A stretch of 64,000 nucleotides of DNA, taken from assembly GCA_002917075.1 (NCBI GenBank), contig NTMA01000058.1, positions 1-64,000 of the forward strand. Reading direction: 5' to 3'. This document shows positions 13,301 to 25,653 of the stretch, piece by piece. Numbering within the stretch: position 1 is the stretch's first letter; every line of letters starts with the position of its first letter. Made by a program: the position numbers and the translations under genes. This DNA comes from Hawksworthiomyces lignivorus (Eukaryota > Ascomycota > Sordariomycetes > Ophiostomatales > Ophiostomataceae). Below the pieces are notes generated by a model. That model saw nothing but the letters and a program-made list of their open reading frames with translations. It ran no database searches and had not been told where the DNA came from.

Positions 13301-13523
13301 CCGCGGCTGGAACGCCATCATGCAGGTGGTCGAGGACGGCAACCTCGAGCTGCTGCAGCTCCTGGTCGAGAACAGCACCACCGCCGCCGGCAGCAGCGGC
13401 CACGTTGTCGACCTCGACGCTGCCGATGACGAGGGCCGCACGGTGCGGCAGATGGCTGAAGAGCGCGGCTGGCCCGAGGGCCAAGCGTACCTCCTCAGCC
13501 ACGCGCTTGAGAAGCCCGAATGA
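10311..13523 (+). CDS. Ankyrin-repeat protein with fungal N-terminal helical domain, single exon
   Basis: 1070 residues from an ATG in good context (CACACAATGG). Residues 1 to about 175 form a predicted all-helical domain resembling the N-terminal region found in fungal NACHT/ankyrin proteins, where it acts as a signalling or oligomerisation module. Residues about 176-465 are a low-complexity linker rich in Ser, Thr, Asn and His. From about 470 to 1060 there is a solenoid of roughly 16 ankyrin repeats, recognisable by recurrent LLLxxGADPN and TPLxxAI elements. No nucleotide-binding domain lies between the two ends, so it is not a complete NLR-type protein. Ankyrin solenoids mediate protein-protein contacts; no partner or enzymatic function can be deduced. 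Codons are strongly GC-ending in the ankyrin half, supporting a real gene. Confidence 0.9.
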   Translation: MAKTKEASALEACTRDTLLGNKISVHMLEYLSTVKTHPEGFEQLAREFLDICRILFSIEAGLDDCSKTGRRFPPDMVAELERKFRTTYTDFQELDRMIHKFLEYENKGTVGRIQKGINRMFPDHGIGRMRESLSKSREALRMSALVFQWSLGDDRIENSIGIGYTGLAAALDRIRGTRPALVPNNISHGITNNTANVATNSVAAAIGEKDTGESDARVTSPHDVDPITVNGSGVPRTRTEELPHSPVTHQPNEQAAKPSMLDVDLPTHGGHYNARTSSLLDIDGHPHHGQYGHADHQTGGHNSGHGRALHDDSSPLPSLPPVLPTPTFFTERGSDKEINLNEELQLFPDIRRSPSTSNNTANSARNLVGTAITTPGAVASMNSRTRITSNMGGTPALSNSTIDSRHTSHAATPHTLLSDIEVMSIGASTAADSDSHAHGLVPPTTIKLVRLRADPSAMPKWTPRNTVGASATNLKAALLSAVQNANYTLIEQLLDRGVSPDGGVVHEAVLHHDVESIRLLLLFGADPNKPDKTGVTPLSAAIEESFAEGATLLLKYGADPNRDSVNPVKDKSEPPLLSALSAGKIGLAQLLLAYGGNPNHRIHRSGGSSSDSDDNGDDSSTLLLSVIAKKKPRRLVDLLLAYGADPNAKDGRGTSPLFNAVHAGRADVVTALLDHGADANLPGPKHVLWQAVYHPSCLTPLLAHGADLRKAPGLLELASSLNKLETVRVLLKAGVDPNSKKDGVYTALCTAIRDDHVDIFNLLLEHGADPNMAASEYPAWKCITHNRIHLLPALIQAGADLHSPPGIAEMAVEVGNAEGLVWLLEHGGVRPDERSANGHTPLTTALRMNRADLVQLLLDHGADAGARGEEWPLVLAVQHPALLARLLPHVANPRAVRGVLERAVAAGELESVQMLLAAGVGVEDKTGGVFSPLTTAIREDHRDLVRYLLEEAGADPNAPGEHLPLVKALRRGHTDADGGAQNLRWLLARGADINKTYRGWNAIMQVVEDGNLELLQLLVENSTTAAGSSGHVVDLDAADDEGRTVRQMAEERGWPEGQAYLLSHALEKPE

Positions 13524-16185
13524 TTAAAACTAAGAGCGGGAGAAGCGTCAATCTCCCTGGGAAAATATGCATGAGGATTGAGTGTCTCTGCTTGGGCGCC
13601 CATTCTTGTGGCTCGTCCTTGCTGATCTTCATTCTCTTTTCCTCTCCTTTGTTCTTTATTTTAGCATTTTACTTTTTCCACGCTGACTTGAACTGTTCTT
13701 ATGTTTGTCTGCCTGTTCATATACCTCCGTACTTGTCTTGGGTGGGTTATTCTGTTAATGATATATTTCGAGATTCAATATAGTGATGTATCTTGTAGGA
13801 GTTGCCTCCTTTCTAATAAGAAAACCTGCTTGTCTGATTGCGCGTTTGGCATTTGCTTTGATCTAACTCTCATCAAGGCCTTACCGTCTGTGAACCAACA
13901 ACTACGGTCTTGGATTCTCATTTACGGCTGGAAAAGAACTAGCCTCACCATGAACCATCGACACACAGAGTCAGAGTCACATTCAGCAACATGCAGACAA
14001 CAATGAATCACGAAGACAAGCCAAGTCGATTCGCTTTTCCAATGATAAGAGTACCCCATACGCTTGCCTCGAACTGGATTTGTGACAGTCTTTCAAACTA
14101 CATTCGCAACAGAGATCCAAGACAGGTTAAAGATCCTTGGAATTCCGAAGCATTGGCTTCTAGCGTCCCAGGACACAGAGCGGGCCGCACCATCCTGTCA
14201 TGGGCATCTGTGCTTACGCAGTACTGTGCATCTTTTGGTCATGTCTCCTATTTTTGTGGGATAGAACTATACTGGTCTCCCATGAACTCGGATCCGGTCT
14301 GCGTCTTTGCTTACATCTTCTCCAATCGAACAAGCCGCCATCAACATGGCAATGCACATACTCCGTGCATTCAAAAGAATTTCATGCCTTAAATGCTCTG
14401 CAAGCGGGAACTAATTCGAGGATGGGCATTTAAGCCATACATATACTACAACAATGGCAACTGCTCCGCTGATGGTTTGTGACTACGGAGTACACTTGTA
14501 CATGTGCATGTACACTTGAAATCAGCCAAGCTTCTTTTATAAGGAGGACTCCGTGCCATGTCGTACTCGAAACATAATAAAAAAGAGAGCTAGGATCATG
14601 ACGACCAAGGAGCATGGACTAACTCGACATGTGGACCAAAATGAGAAAACCTTGCGTAGCTCTTTTGAACACTACGTGGTTGCTACGCATATACAAAGTC
14701 GTACTCCGTATGCGTACATGGCGTAGGACGCATGCGCCATCTCCATGCAGACATGGTTTGGTGCCTCCAAGACCACATATTCCACATCATCCTCGCAGAA
14801 GGCAAAGAAGCTTGCAAAAAGCAGTGTCTCTCTCTAAGTCAGGTACTAGTGGTCGGCGATTTGTATGCATGTGTAGAGCTTTGCCGCCAAGGAGAAGAGT
14901 TTTTTCGTTTCTTTTTCAACACGGCCCTAAGCCGACATTTATGCAGGACATCCCTACTGAGTATATAGAAAAATGGTAAGCAAGTAGAACGCCACTTGAA
15001 AAAATAAGAGCACAAAATAAAACGTATGCCGCTCTTCGGACGCAGGACAAAAGGGAAGAGGGGAAAACTGAAGCAGGGGTCAAGATAACTTCTACCATCC
15101 GCTAAACTTGCTTTGGGAGAGGCACCAGGAATATCGACCCACCCACCGCATGGCACCAAACCTTTTTCCCACCGGAATTTCCGCAATACGATAAAAAAGC
15201 GAGAGAAATGTTGCAAAGCATGCTCAAGGGGTCAAAGCGGGGGGGAAGCCAGAGAGCCCAATGACCACAATTAATGGGTCTCCATTTCCCACAAATGAGT
15301 ACGACAGGGGTGTTCCACTGGTCTAATATTCTATGTACATATGTACATTGAACGTTGCTCTTTACAAAACGGACTGGCAGATGGATTTTCGTCTATCGTC
15401 TGCCTGTCAGAACAGGTTCCTGGTATCCTGGTTCCTGGGATGTCCGGCCTACGAGCCATCCCTAGACGTCCTAGGACATGATGTGATGGGGGGATGAAAG
15501 AAGACGGACGGGCTGTGTACTGTTTTGCACAAGCGTAGAAAGGAGAAAAAGCGAACTAGAACGCCATCGTGTTCCAAGGACCCCTTGATAGAAGAAGTTC
15601 CAGGAGGAAGAAAGAGTCTTGCCAGCTCCGATCTGTTGCGAAAGGAATACGTCAGAAAAGGAAAAGAGATAGAAGAGCGGCTTGCTCGGATGGGTTCGCT
15701 AGATGCACATAATTTTACTTTCTAATTTCTGCAGGTACGTTGCACCATCATAACGAGAGGCTCCGCCACGGACAGAAGTAGAAGGGAGCATCTATCCGCC
15801 GATCAGATGCACTGTTCTTCCATCCTGCTTTCTCTCCATGCAAGCTCTTCTTCTGTTGGGATCGGCACATTGTCTTACAGCTGCTCGTTCACCGACACAC
15901 AGTAAGCCTCGTTCTTCTCACCTTTCCACTGGAGTCTCGTCTTTCCTGTATCTCATCATGAACTAGGCATCTCGGTTTTGCACAATTGCAACAATTTGGT
16001 CAGCTAATAGGAGCTCAGCCAGCCACAACAACTATCTAAACATAGAAGGCCCCGGACGGCAGCTGTCCAGAACACGTCTCATTCACTGATAAGCCTGGTG
16101 CTTGGATTCATTGCCGTCGTCGACAGCAAATCACAGACTTTCTGGGCAGCGCCATTGTGCTGCCTAGCAAGTCCTAGCTGTCGAG
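13524..16185. other. Intergenic, no gene seen
   Basis: 3' flank of the ankyrin gene and 5' flank of the next gene. It carries two TACTCCGTA-type motifs (14484, 14702) and a perfect 14-bp palindrome, TGTACATATGTACA, at 15334-15347. Short open frames show no coding character. Confidence 0.55.
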
Positions 16186-17796
16186 ATGGCCTCCTCATCA
16201 GGGAGACAGGCGGAGACATCAAACAATCCAACATTACCACAGTCGTCCTATCAGCCACAGCAGCCGCGACAGCAAAGCCCATGGCAGCAGCATTGGCAGC
16301 GTCCGAGGCAGTCAGAAGGGCAGCCCTCCAATCCACAACGGACGCCATCACAACAGTCGACCCGGGCACCGCAGTCATCGGGCTTGCTGCCAGATCGCCG
16401 CAGCTCATCACGAGGTTCGCGTGTGAATCGGCCAGCGCCAATTCCTATTCCGACCGGGTCGGCAGACGACCAGGACGTCTACTTCCCCTTATCTCCGGCA
16501 CCGCATCATCAGCGCAAGAGCGATGCTGGCACCCGCATGACGCACGGCTCGGAGAGCGACATTCTGCCTCCTGATGACCGGGATTACGTGGTGCCGCGGT
16601 TCGGCCAGGCGCCGGGTCAGAGCCGCTCGCCGCACCGCATCATCCACAACACGGCGGCCGGCCCGCCGTCCATCTATTGGTCGGACGACGGTGCCAGCAA
16701 GGCGGAGACGGCGACGATTGCCACGATGACCACGTCTGCGGTCAACCCGTCCAAGTTTACGTTCTACCGGGAGGAGAACGACGAGGACGAGGACGATGGC
16801 GCCGTGGACGACGAGAAGCGGCCGCGGCGCGGGGGAGCGAAGCGGAACAGCGCGACCCAAGTCACGGGCGCCGGGGCGATGACGCGCGGCAGCGACGGCA
16901 TCTTCGAGCCGTCTGACAAGAGCAGCAGCAGCGGACATGGCAGCGGTGCGGCTGCACCGCTCGGCGATGTCGAAGAAGGCACCGGTAGCGGCAACGACAA
17001 CCGGAACACAGCCGATTTTGAATTTGTCAACGGGCGGTACGTGCCGCCGGGCCTGCGCAACGGCCGGCCGCCAGGTCGTGTGCCGGTGTACTCGGACGCG
17101 GACGACCGTTCCGGCAGCTACTACGACGAGCGGCGGTGCGGTGGACGCATGTTCTGGCTCGTCGGGCTGGGCACGCTGCTCGCGGTCATCATCATTGCCG
17201 TGGGTGTCGGCGTTGGTGTCGGCGTTGGCGTCAGCGGGAAGCACGAGTAAGCAGTGGTACTCCCCTATTTTGGTTTCTCACATGTCCTCTGCCGCGATCT
17301 AATCCGTGCTGACTTTTGTTTTTCCCTTCTTCTTCCCAACAGCCATAGTACGGTGAGTGCCACTCCCTCATCGACGACGGCGTCCACGGTGGCGGCGGCG
17401 GCAGCCACGAGAGCGCCGTCGACCACCACAAAGACCAGCACGTCGGGGGCGGCGTCGCCCACGACGACGTCCCTGACAGACTGCCCCGCCGCCAACGGCA
17501 CACTCTACAACGTGCCCGGCTCGACCAAGTCGTTCCTGCGCCTGTGCGGAGTCGACTACACGGGCACGGGCGAGGCGGTCGATCTGTCCCAGGTGCCGGC
17601 CACGAGCATGAACGACTGCATGAACAACTGCGCCGGCACGACGGGCTGCACGGGCTGCTCGTGGGGCCCGCCGCCGGGAAGCGGCGTCAAGGCGCGCGGC
17701 GACGGCGCCGGCGCCACCTACCAGTGCTACTTGAAGAACTCGCTGAGAAGGTCGCAGCGGGCGGCGAGCGACTGGTGCTTTGCGATCTTGCAGTAG
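16186..17796 (+). CDS. Single-pass membrane protein with Cys-rich PAN/apple-like C-terminal domain, 2 exons
   Basis: Exon 1 is 16186-17246 and exon 2 is 17343-17796. The 96-bp intron has donor GTAAGC, branch GCTGAC and acceptor CAACAG, giving 504 residues. Residues 1 to about 320 are disordered (Gln/Pro/Ser-rich, then acidic) and presumably cytoplasmic. One hydrophobic segment follows at about 322-349 (FWLVGLGTLLAVIIIAVG, ending in an unusual Gly-Val repeat). Next comes a Ser/Thr/Ala-rich stalk likely to be O-glycosylated. The C-terminal domain has a run of Cys residues (LCGVDY, MNDCMNNCAG, GCTGCSW, YQCYLK, DWCFAIL) in the arrangement of PAN/apple-like adhesion modules. A type II-like or single-pass surface protein with an extracellular C-terminus is inferred. 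The exact family is unknown, though this architecture is common in Pezizomycotina. Confidence 0.88.
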
Positions 17797-20700
17797 GGAG
17801 GACCAGGATTGGGAGGAAGGAGAAGGAAACGGAGGAGAAAAGCGCCTTCATGTTTATTTACACCATTGCATTCATTAGATACCCGTTCTACTGTAGAAAC
17901 CCCCATCACGACTTTGAACGCCCCCCGCGACCACCCCCCATGTACATAGTATTCTTTACAATATTTAATGCTCTATCGGTGTTCTCTTCTGCATGAAGTT
18001 CAATTTACCTGCTCAAAGATATATATGTTCGCATTGTCTAAATTTTGACACCGACGGCCCGCTTCCTCACGTAATGCAGCAGTATTTGATTCACTACAAA
18101 ACAGACAAGTGACAGTGTAACCTTGTAGCATCGCCAGATTGCGAAGCGGAAGCCGGGATCTAACCTCGCGTCGGCGCATCGGGGGGAGAGAGAGCGCGAG
18201 CTTAGCCGGATACAAACATTGAGACCGTTTTCAAAGCAAACGACGAAGCTATTTGCGTTCCACCCCCACAAAGCACAGCTCAGCTCCATTTGGATAGTTT
18301 TCCGCAGTGGAGAAATAAATGGATGAAAAAAAAAAAAAAAACTCTCAACATTGCTGCTCCATCGAACTCGACTGGTGGAGATGAGGAAAATGCAGAATGC
18401 TACCCCCTGTCCAGCCCCGAGGACCAAAGTACTGGGAGAAATGGGCGGTTTTCGTGGGCGGAAGGCCATCCAAGCGCCCAGCACGATATCACGTCGCGTC
18501 CCACGCTTTTGGTGAATTGTCAGGTTGTTTTTACATAACGCTTTCGGGCTTTTGCAATTGTTTTCTAGCGATGGGCCATTTTTTTTGTCTCTTTTTTAGG
18601 ATCTTTGAAAGCCACATGGCGTATCAGCACCAAGTCAGCCTTGCAGAACAGGACGAGCCAAGCAGATCTCAACGTGCATCAAGTGCTTCCCTGCCATAAA
18701 GCCTTTAAGCCGGCAGTTAGCATCTTACCTTGTCTGTCGCTCTTATCGTGGGAAAAGCACCGAGGCTCTAAAAACGAGCATTATGTGAAATAGAGAGGGG
18801 CGATATCTCAAACCTTGCTCTAGGAAGGCTATAAGATGTGAATATGCCTATGCTCTACTAGGATTTGGCATCCACCAAGGCACACTACGGAGGATATTGC
18901 CACGGAGTATATTGCTACGTACCGTATCCTTACATGGGGTCTTCCGTTGAAGATGCTCGTACTCCGTACAATTGACCGAAAAACGACATTGGCTCTCTGT
19001 AGAATGACAGCCGTTACAATGGGAGCCTCGTTTAACGTACTCGCACAGGCCTCGATACATGTTATTTGGATGCATATGGCTTCTCTCGGTCTCTCTCACT
19101 GTCTCACTGTGTCTCTCTTTTTATTTCGCTTATTTCATTTATTTTATCTTTGTTTTATAGCATTGCTCTTATTCTTTCCTTTTTGTCGCTGATGTTTGCT
19201 TGGATGGCTCCTTCTGCTTGCTTTGGGTGTGTTCATTGTTCTTTCCGCTTTGTTGCATTCTAGGGACGTCGCCATTTCCATGTGGCTGCGATCGCGCACT
19301 TTTCTTCTAAATTTTTTTTAGTATCTGCTATCTTTCTTTTCTTCCTATATTGCTTCTTTTGTTTCTTTTTCTTCTTTTACTCGAAGTATTCACTCCTATT
19401 TGCTACTCATTTTTTCTCATCACACCCACCACCTGTTGAATACAACATCCGCGGGGATCAAGCCGTTTGCACAGTCACGGCTGTGCGCACAATGGCGGGT
19501 CCCGTGCGGCCGATCTTGACCAGTCGCAGAGCACGCCTTACTCACCGTCAGACGGCAGATTAATGATAAAGTGCATCAAACCCGGAGAACCTAGATACAT
19601 GTAGGACTTCGGTGTGGCCCACAGGAAAACCTGGCGTTGTTATATGTGCACATGCCCAGATATCTTCGGATATCTTCAGATACGTTCGCGTGAGATCTCC
19701 GCAGATATATCAGAATGGCATGTCCGCGTTCATGATCTTCTGTGGGCGACCAAGAGAAGCACAAGTAATGACCGGCAAAAGTCACGAAACAGATGTCGAA
19801 ATCGTACCGATAAAAGTCTATGGAACTGGGGCTGTCACATACGCTTTCCTTTTATATGCTCAACGTTCATCTCATGCCATTAGCTGCTCCTCTTTCTTCT
19901 CGAACCTGTTTTACCTATCCAGATCATCTTTGCATCACCTCCAATACCTGATCGGCCAACAACAGCCGTTCCAGGGAATATAGCCGTACCAGAGAGCCTA
20001 GAGGGGCCTTGGCAGTTGCGATACCATCCTAACACAAGACTGCGTTGGACAGGACTAGCTGTAGTATTAAAAATAACCCGAGTCACCGATCTGCAGCGTA
20101 CGAGTACGTACATACCTCCACGCTCTCATACTCCATATATTCTCCGCAGCACACTGGCTAGTGAGGCTAGCTGTCCGACGGAAACGGGTCGCTGCGAGCA
20201 AGGGGACGTGGTACCCGCTCGTTTTCTCTCCCCAAAACACGAAAAACCGTTGATGAACAGACATCAGTCATCGAGTCGTCAGCCGGGGAAACCCTAGCTC
20301 AGAGACGGACACAGTGACATAGGGAAGACAAAAGTACCTAAAAAATTAGCGGACTGTACACTTGACCTTCCTAATACCGTTTGTTCCTTGCGCCTGTCGA
20401 TATTGGGCACTTAATTTCAAGGATAGAGGGTAACGGGGGGCATTAGGAGTGGCAGACAGAAAAAAAAAAACACTCAAAGGTAAGACTCTATGCAGTTGTA
20501 GGCTGGCTTGCGTCCCTAAACAGTTAGAAAAAGGCAATGTTTCTCTGAATCCCCCTTTCCCTTTTCGCTTGCTCTGCTTCCTTCGCCTCTCTGCGGCTTC
20601 TGTTTTTCTGGTCACACTTCTTTCGACTACCGTTGACCTGGTGCTCAACTCAGGGGCAGCCTTCAAATCTCAGCATGATTGGATTGGTCTGTGCTTGAAA

Positions 20701-22236
20701 CAAAGCACAAGAAATCACCCAGTCTAACCTCAATGGGTTGGGGTCTTTGCCGTGCTGACCCGTCTAGTTGACAACGGAGGGGCGAAATAGAAGCAAGGGG
20801 GGTGGGATGAAAAGAGAAGGAAAATCAGGGGCTGCTAATTCGCAAATCAGCACTCAGAAAAACAACGCCAGCGGACTGACCCGGTTCACCTAGAGACACC
20901 TGCGAGTACGAGCAAGAAGAGGAAATATTGCGCACCAGGACCAACAGCCCAGAGGGAAAAAACCAAAGGGGGAAACGGCCCCGAAAGACGAGACAAGGCG
21001 GATGGCACGATAAGAATACACACGAGGAACCGGATGAGAGGACGAGTTGACGAGTTGACGAGCAGACAAAAGATCTTCTCTTGCTTCCAGAATAAACTCC
21101 GTGCTTCACATCCGTCATAAAGGGTTCCACCAGCATCATCGTCCGTATTGCAATCTGCATTCCTATCGTCGCATTGTCGCGACCCAGCAGGCATTCGGAC
21201 CCAGGCCACAGGTTGTTGGTGCCCACTTGACTTGTCTTCCACCTTGCGAAAAAGGGCCCCATCACAATCTTAAGCCCTCCTTTCTCATTCTTCCCCTTTG
21301 CGGTCTCCATCTCATCTCTTCTCTTCTTTTTCTTGTTCTTCTTTGCGCACACCCGCGATTCTCTCCTCATTTACTCTTTCACCTATCGACTGATCCTGCT
21401 TGTTGCTAACATCTTCTGCATCGAGTACGAATGGTGCGTATTATATTTTTCTGGCCGTCTCCACGCTTGCTCTGTACCTGCTAGCATCGCTTTGACCAAA
21501 ACTGACCTCAACGTGCATATTCCGAGTTTTAGAACCAACGTCAATGCTCATCACAATCGTCTTTCAACTCGCTCTTGGCTCTTCGCAGCGTCGGCTTCGC
21601 TAAACTTGCATTCCCCCAACTGGATTTCGCTTAATTTTTTTTGACTTTTGCTTTTCTACCGGTGTCGGAAACCAGCAACGTCCTTCTGCATCAACACTTA
21701 AAGTCTCCCGAGTCGATAACTGCGCTACTGTGTAGTTGTCTACATCGAGCATATATTTTGTTCTTCTACTATGCGACTTGTATTACGGCGTACGTCCAAG
21801 GAACTATTCTCTCTCTGTATAGGGAGGTAAAAGGGCCAAACGCTGCCTTTTAAACATATTGTGCTAGCGGAGAAACTCGTACGCTCGAGCACATCGCGCT
21901 CCGGCACCTACGACACTACCGCCAACATACCACCCACCCACATAAAACTTCTAGAGTATTTCTTTATGCACATCACTCCCTTACCTACCTGCGACTTCAT
22001 CCGAATAGATTTGTTTTACATTGGACGCCCGTGCTAGATCACGTTAGCTGTCTAGACGCCGATGCAGCTCTAAATTGTCTAATCTTGTTCTTCTCGGCGC
22101 AACACTCCATACGTTTCCCTGGGCCCCTTGGGCTGGCTGAGCACCCTCCGTCCCCCTTCGGCCATTCAACAAAGGAAAGAAGAAGAAAAAATCAAGAATC
22201 GCCCAGGATAGTTTACAAACACGACATTTGGCCAAC
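17797..22236. other. Intergenic (4.4 kb), no gene seen
   Basis: Several open frames of 80-180 codons occur on both strands, but none has family resemblance, a splice pattern or GC-ending codons. The last 500 bases are pyrimidine-rich and are a plausible promoter/5' UTR for the alpha/beta-hydrolase gene. A TACTCCGTA motif lies at 18960. Confidence 0.5.
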
Positions 22237-25184
22237 ATGGACACCACACCTGTGCCTTCCACACCACCAATCCCACGGCAAACCCATCAACAAGCTCGCC
22301 GCAAAAACATTGCCTCAGCAGCCGCTGGCCCGTCCGTACCTCGTGGCCTGTCATCTTCTCACGGAGGGGCGATTACTCCTGCTTCACCCGAGGTCATATC
22401 ATCTCTGATTACCAGCTTGGCTGTTATTTCAAAGCCTGCCAGCTCGCATTTCGACGGTCCCTTTGGCACTTCGTCCCTCCCACCAAGCTCAGCGCCCCGA
22501 TCTCCAACTGGAGGCTCATTCGGCGTGGACTACGGAGCCTTTTCCAGCCCCTCTCAGGTCGATACTGCTGATGACACTCCTCTTGACGAACTTGCCGCCT
22601 CTCCTCCTGTAATTCGGACTGCCAAGCCGCCAAGTGGTTTTTCACCTCTGACAGCACCAAAGTCTCCAGGCAGAGAAACAACGTCTTCTACCGGGCTTAA
22701 GTCCATCCTCTCGGGTCGAAGCAGCTCCCGCCCGTCGTCAAGAGGCTCTCATGTCTCCCGAGATGCCGACGCGCAGAGTATAGGGAATGTTTCTATTGAA
22801 CGTGGCACGGTATCACCCGTCCCGGAGCTGAGGAGAAGGTCCTCCCATGACAGCTGGGGAAAGAAGACCGGACGATCCCAAAAGGGGTTGATGTACATGA
22901 GCAGCAAGGAACGACTTCGAGAAAAAGAAGCCGAGAAAAAGCGCGCCAGTATTGGTGCTGTCGGATCCGACCGCCTGAGCTCCGGTGGTGCTGTCTCTCC
23001 ACGGCCCGACCCGTTCCTTGCTGAGACACCCATCAGCGAAGAATCCCACACTGACTCTCCGAACAACAAAGAGTCTCGTCATTCTCTCGACAACGGCGTT
23101 CCGAGCCCGCGTCCTATTCCTGCTCGCGAGTCCAGCCTTCACAAGACCGGTACAAATGCAAAGAGATCATCTCGGCGATCATCAAAGCAGAAGACTGAGT
23201 CTACCAACAACAACACGATTCACGAACTTGACGAGCAGCACTCCGACAGAGCGGGAGACGGACGGCGGGCACCGCTCGATCCCGCAGCAAAGCGGCCGCA
23301 AGAACAACAGCAGAAAGACAGCGCAAGCTCTCAGAAGCGAGCCAGTGACGGGGGCAAGATGACATCCAGTCGACTCCAAAAGCCATCTGGCGCTCAGCGC
23401 TCATCCGAACAACAAAGATCGTTCTCCCTCACCCAGTCCAGTTCCAACTACCATACCGGCAATGGTGTCTCTGGCGAAGATGATCTTGAAGACGGTGCAC
23501 CTTTCCCTGCTGTTGCGCAAGGGCGAAGAAGAGATCGCAGCGTCGACGGCCGCCGCCGCTCTAGTCGAAATACGCCTGAGCCAACCGATAACGTGAAGCG
23601 ATCCTCGTCCAAGATCAAGAGATTGTCTGGGCCCTTGAGTCCCCGTACAGATGACAAAACCTTATCTGTCGTCGATGGCGGTCGGAGTGGCCGGACATCT
23701 GCTGAAGACACGCACGTCGTATACGAGCGCCCGGATAGCGCCGACAGCATTGACGATGCAGTGGAAGCATATCTTTGCTCTCCGCGCCTCTCGCAGAAGA
23801 TCCGCCACCCCCAGACAGGACGTATCATCTCTTTCTCCGAAGTTGGCGACAGCGATGGCTCGGCCGTTTTCTGTTGTGTCGGCATGGGTTTGACGCGCTA
23901 TATCATGGCCTTCTATGACGAACTAGCCTTGACCCTCAAACTCCGGCTGATCACGCCCGATCGGCCGGGTGTCGGTGACAGTGAGGCCTACGCAGATGGC
24001 ACTGCCACGCCTCTCAGCTGGCCCGGTATGTCGTGTTTTTGCTTTATTACTATGATATGCCTTCTACCGGAAATCTGGCTTCTAAGACGTAGTGCTAACC
24101 ATCTCCAGATGACGTGTACGCCATTTGCCAAGCCCTGAAGATTACGAAGTTTTCCATTCTGGCCCACTCAGCTGGTGCCATCTACGCATTGGCAACCGCG
24201 CTTCGTATGCCTCAACACATTCGGGGTCGGATTCATCTGCTGGCACCCTGGATTCCGCCATCGCAGATGTCCGTCTTCGGCTCCTCTGCTCAGACGCCAC
24301 TGCCGCCAACAAATGCCATTCCGACGTCACAACGTATTCTTCGCGCCCTGCCTACCCCTCTCCTAAAGGCCGCCAATTCTAGCTTCATGTCTGCTACGAG
24401 CAGCTCTATTACTTCGAGCCTTCCGAAGACCCCTAAGCGCAAGCGGAAGTCGAACGCGAATTTGGCGAAAGAGAGAGAAAAAGACGCTCATAAAAATCAT
24501 CCACTCCCAACAGACAACAAAGAAAATGTGATCGCTAAGAAGGCAAACGGCGACGGGGCAACGCCACCTCCGAAGGAGTTCTCTTCCATTGAAGAGATGG
24601 ACCGAATCCGCCTCCATGGAGCCTCAGGAGCTGTTGATTCTAGCTCGGGAACAGCCGGCGGCTCTCATAAGAAGTCCGCATCCAGCGCATCTGGATCTGC
24701 TGCCCACAATTCTCGTGAAGCTCGCGAGGCTGCCGTTTTGGCTGCTGCGGCCGACGCAATGGCGGACCGAGAGCGCCAAGCAACATATGATACGCGGCTG
24801 ACGCATGCTATCTGGGAGCTTGCGACGACCGGTGCCAACCCTGCCGTTGACCTGCTCGTCTGCCTGGAACGCCGCCACACTATCGGTTTCCGCTACGTGG
24901 ACATTACCCGGCCAGTAATCATCCATCATGGCTCGCGCGACACTCGTGTCCCGGTTGAAAACGTGCGGTGGCTTGGTAAGACGATGCGTCGGTGCGAGGT
25001 GCGCGTGCTGGAAGGCGAAGGCCACGGCCTCATGGCAAGCGCCGCCGTGATGGGTGGTGTGCTCATGGAGATTGCAAAGGAGTGGGAAGACTGGGGCCGC
25101 CTGACCGGCTCGTCTAGCAGTCGAAACCGGGACGGTGCCCGCGAGGAGCGCCCCCGACGCGGAACCATTGGCTTGGCCAGATAA
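22237..25184 (+). CDS. Long alpha/beta-hydrolase-fold serine hydrolase with disordered N-terminal half, 2 exons
   Basis: Exon 1 is 22237-24025 and exon 2 is 24109-25184. The 83-bp intron has donor GTATGT, branch GCTAAC and acceptor CTCCAG, giving 954 residues. The start is the ATG of MDTTPVPSTPP. Residues 1 to about 530 are disordered (Ser/Pro/Arg-rich, many SP/TP sites). The hydrolase fold then begins (VFCCVGMGLTRYIMAF; LITPDRPGVGDSE), with nucleophile elbow AHSAG (Ser617), acid in HGSRDTRVP (Asp874) and base in GEGHGLM (His902). A basic, disordered insertion of about 120 residues (KRKRK, HKNHPLP) sits in the cap position between the elbow and the acid. Family knowledge supports an esterase or lipase-like hydrolase; the substrate is unknown. 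No signal peptide or membrane segment is seen. Confidence 0.92.
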
Positions 25185-25653
25185 ACGGTGGCAGAGACGG
25201 TGGAAAGCGCGTCTGCGCTTATTTTGGTATCAATCACTTCGGTTTCTCATGGAGTGCCTCATCTTCGGATAAGCAGTCGACAAGACGAGCTAATTTTTTC
25301 GGAGTCAGTCATTTCTGCGAACGGTCATAGCATCTATTATGTTTCTTTATTCGGCAATGTTTTGCGTCTCACTTTGCACTTTACTTTTGTCTTTTAATCC
25401 TTTTTTGGGCTACGGGTTGCCAGGCTATGGGGTCTGGCTTCGATGATATCTTGCATGTTCCTTGTTTCACAGCAGAAAGATGGAGGGTTATGTTTGCGTC
25501 ATATATTCTTGATTTGTATTAAATGCCATGAGCGGAGGAGAACCAAAAGGTGGCTGATGGGGAAAAGTAACTGTAAGATAGATATAACATATACAACTAA
25601 TACATAGAGATAGCTTTCTCTTTTGAACCCAGTCACATCTGGTAATTCCTGGT
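25185..25653. other. Convergent 3' flanks
   Basis: A 469-bp gap between the stops of the hydrolase (+) and the SnoaL-like gene (-). It is AT-rich and presumably holds both 3' UTRs and polyadenylation sites. No other feature is seen. Confidence 0.6.
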
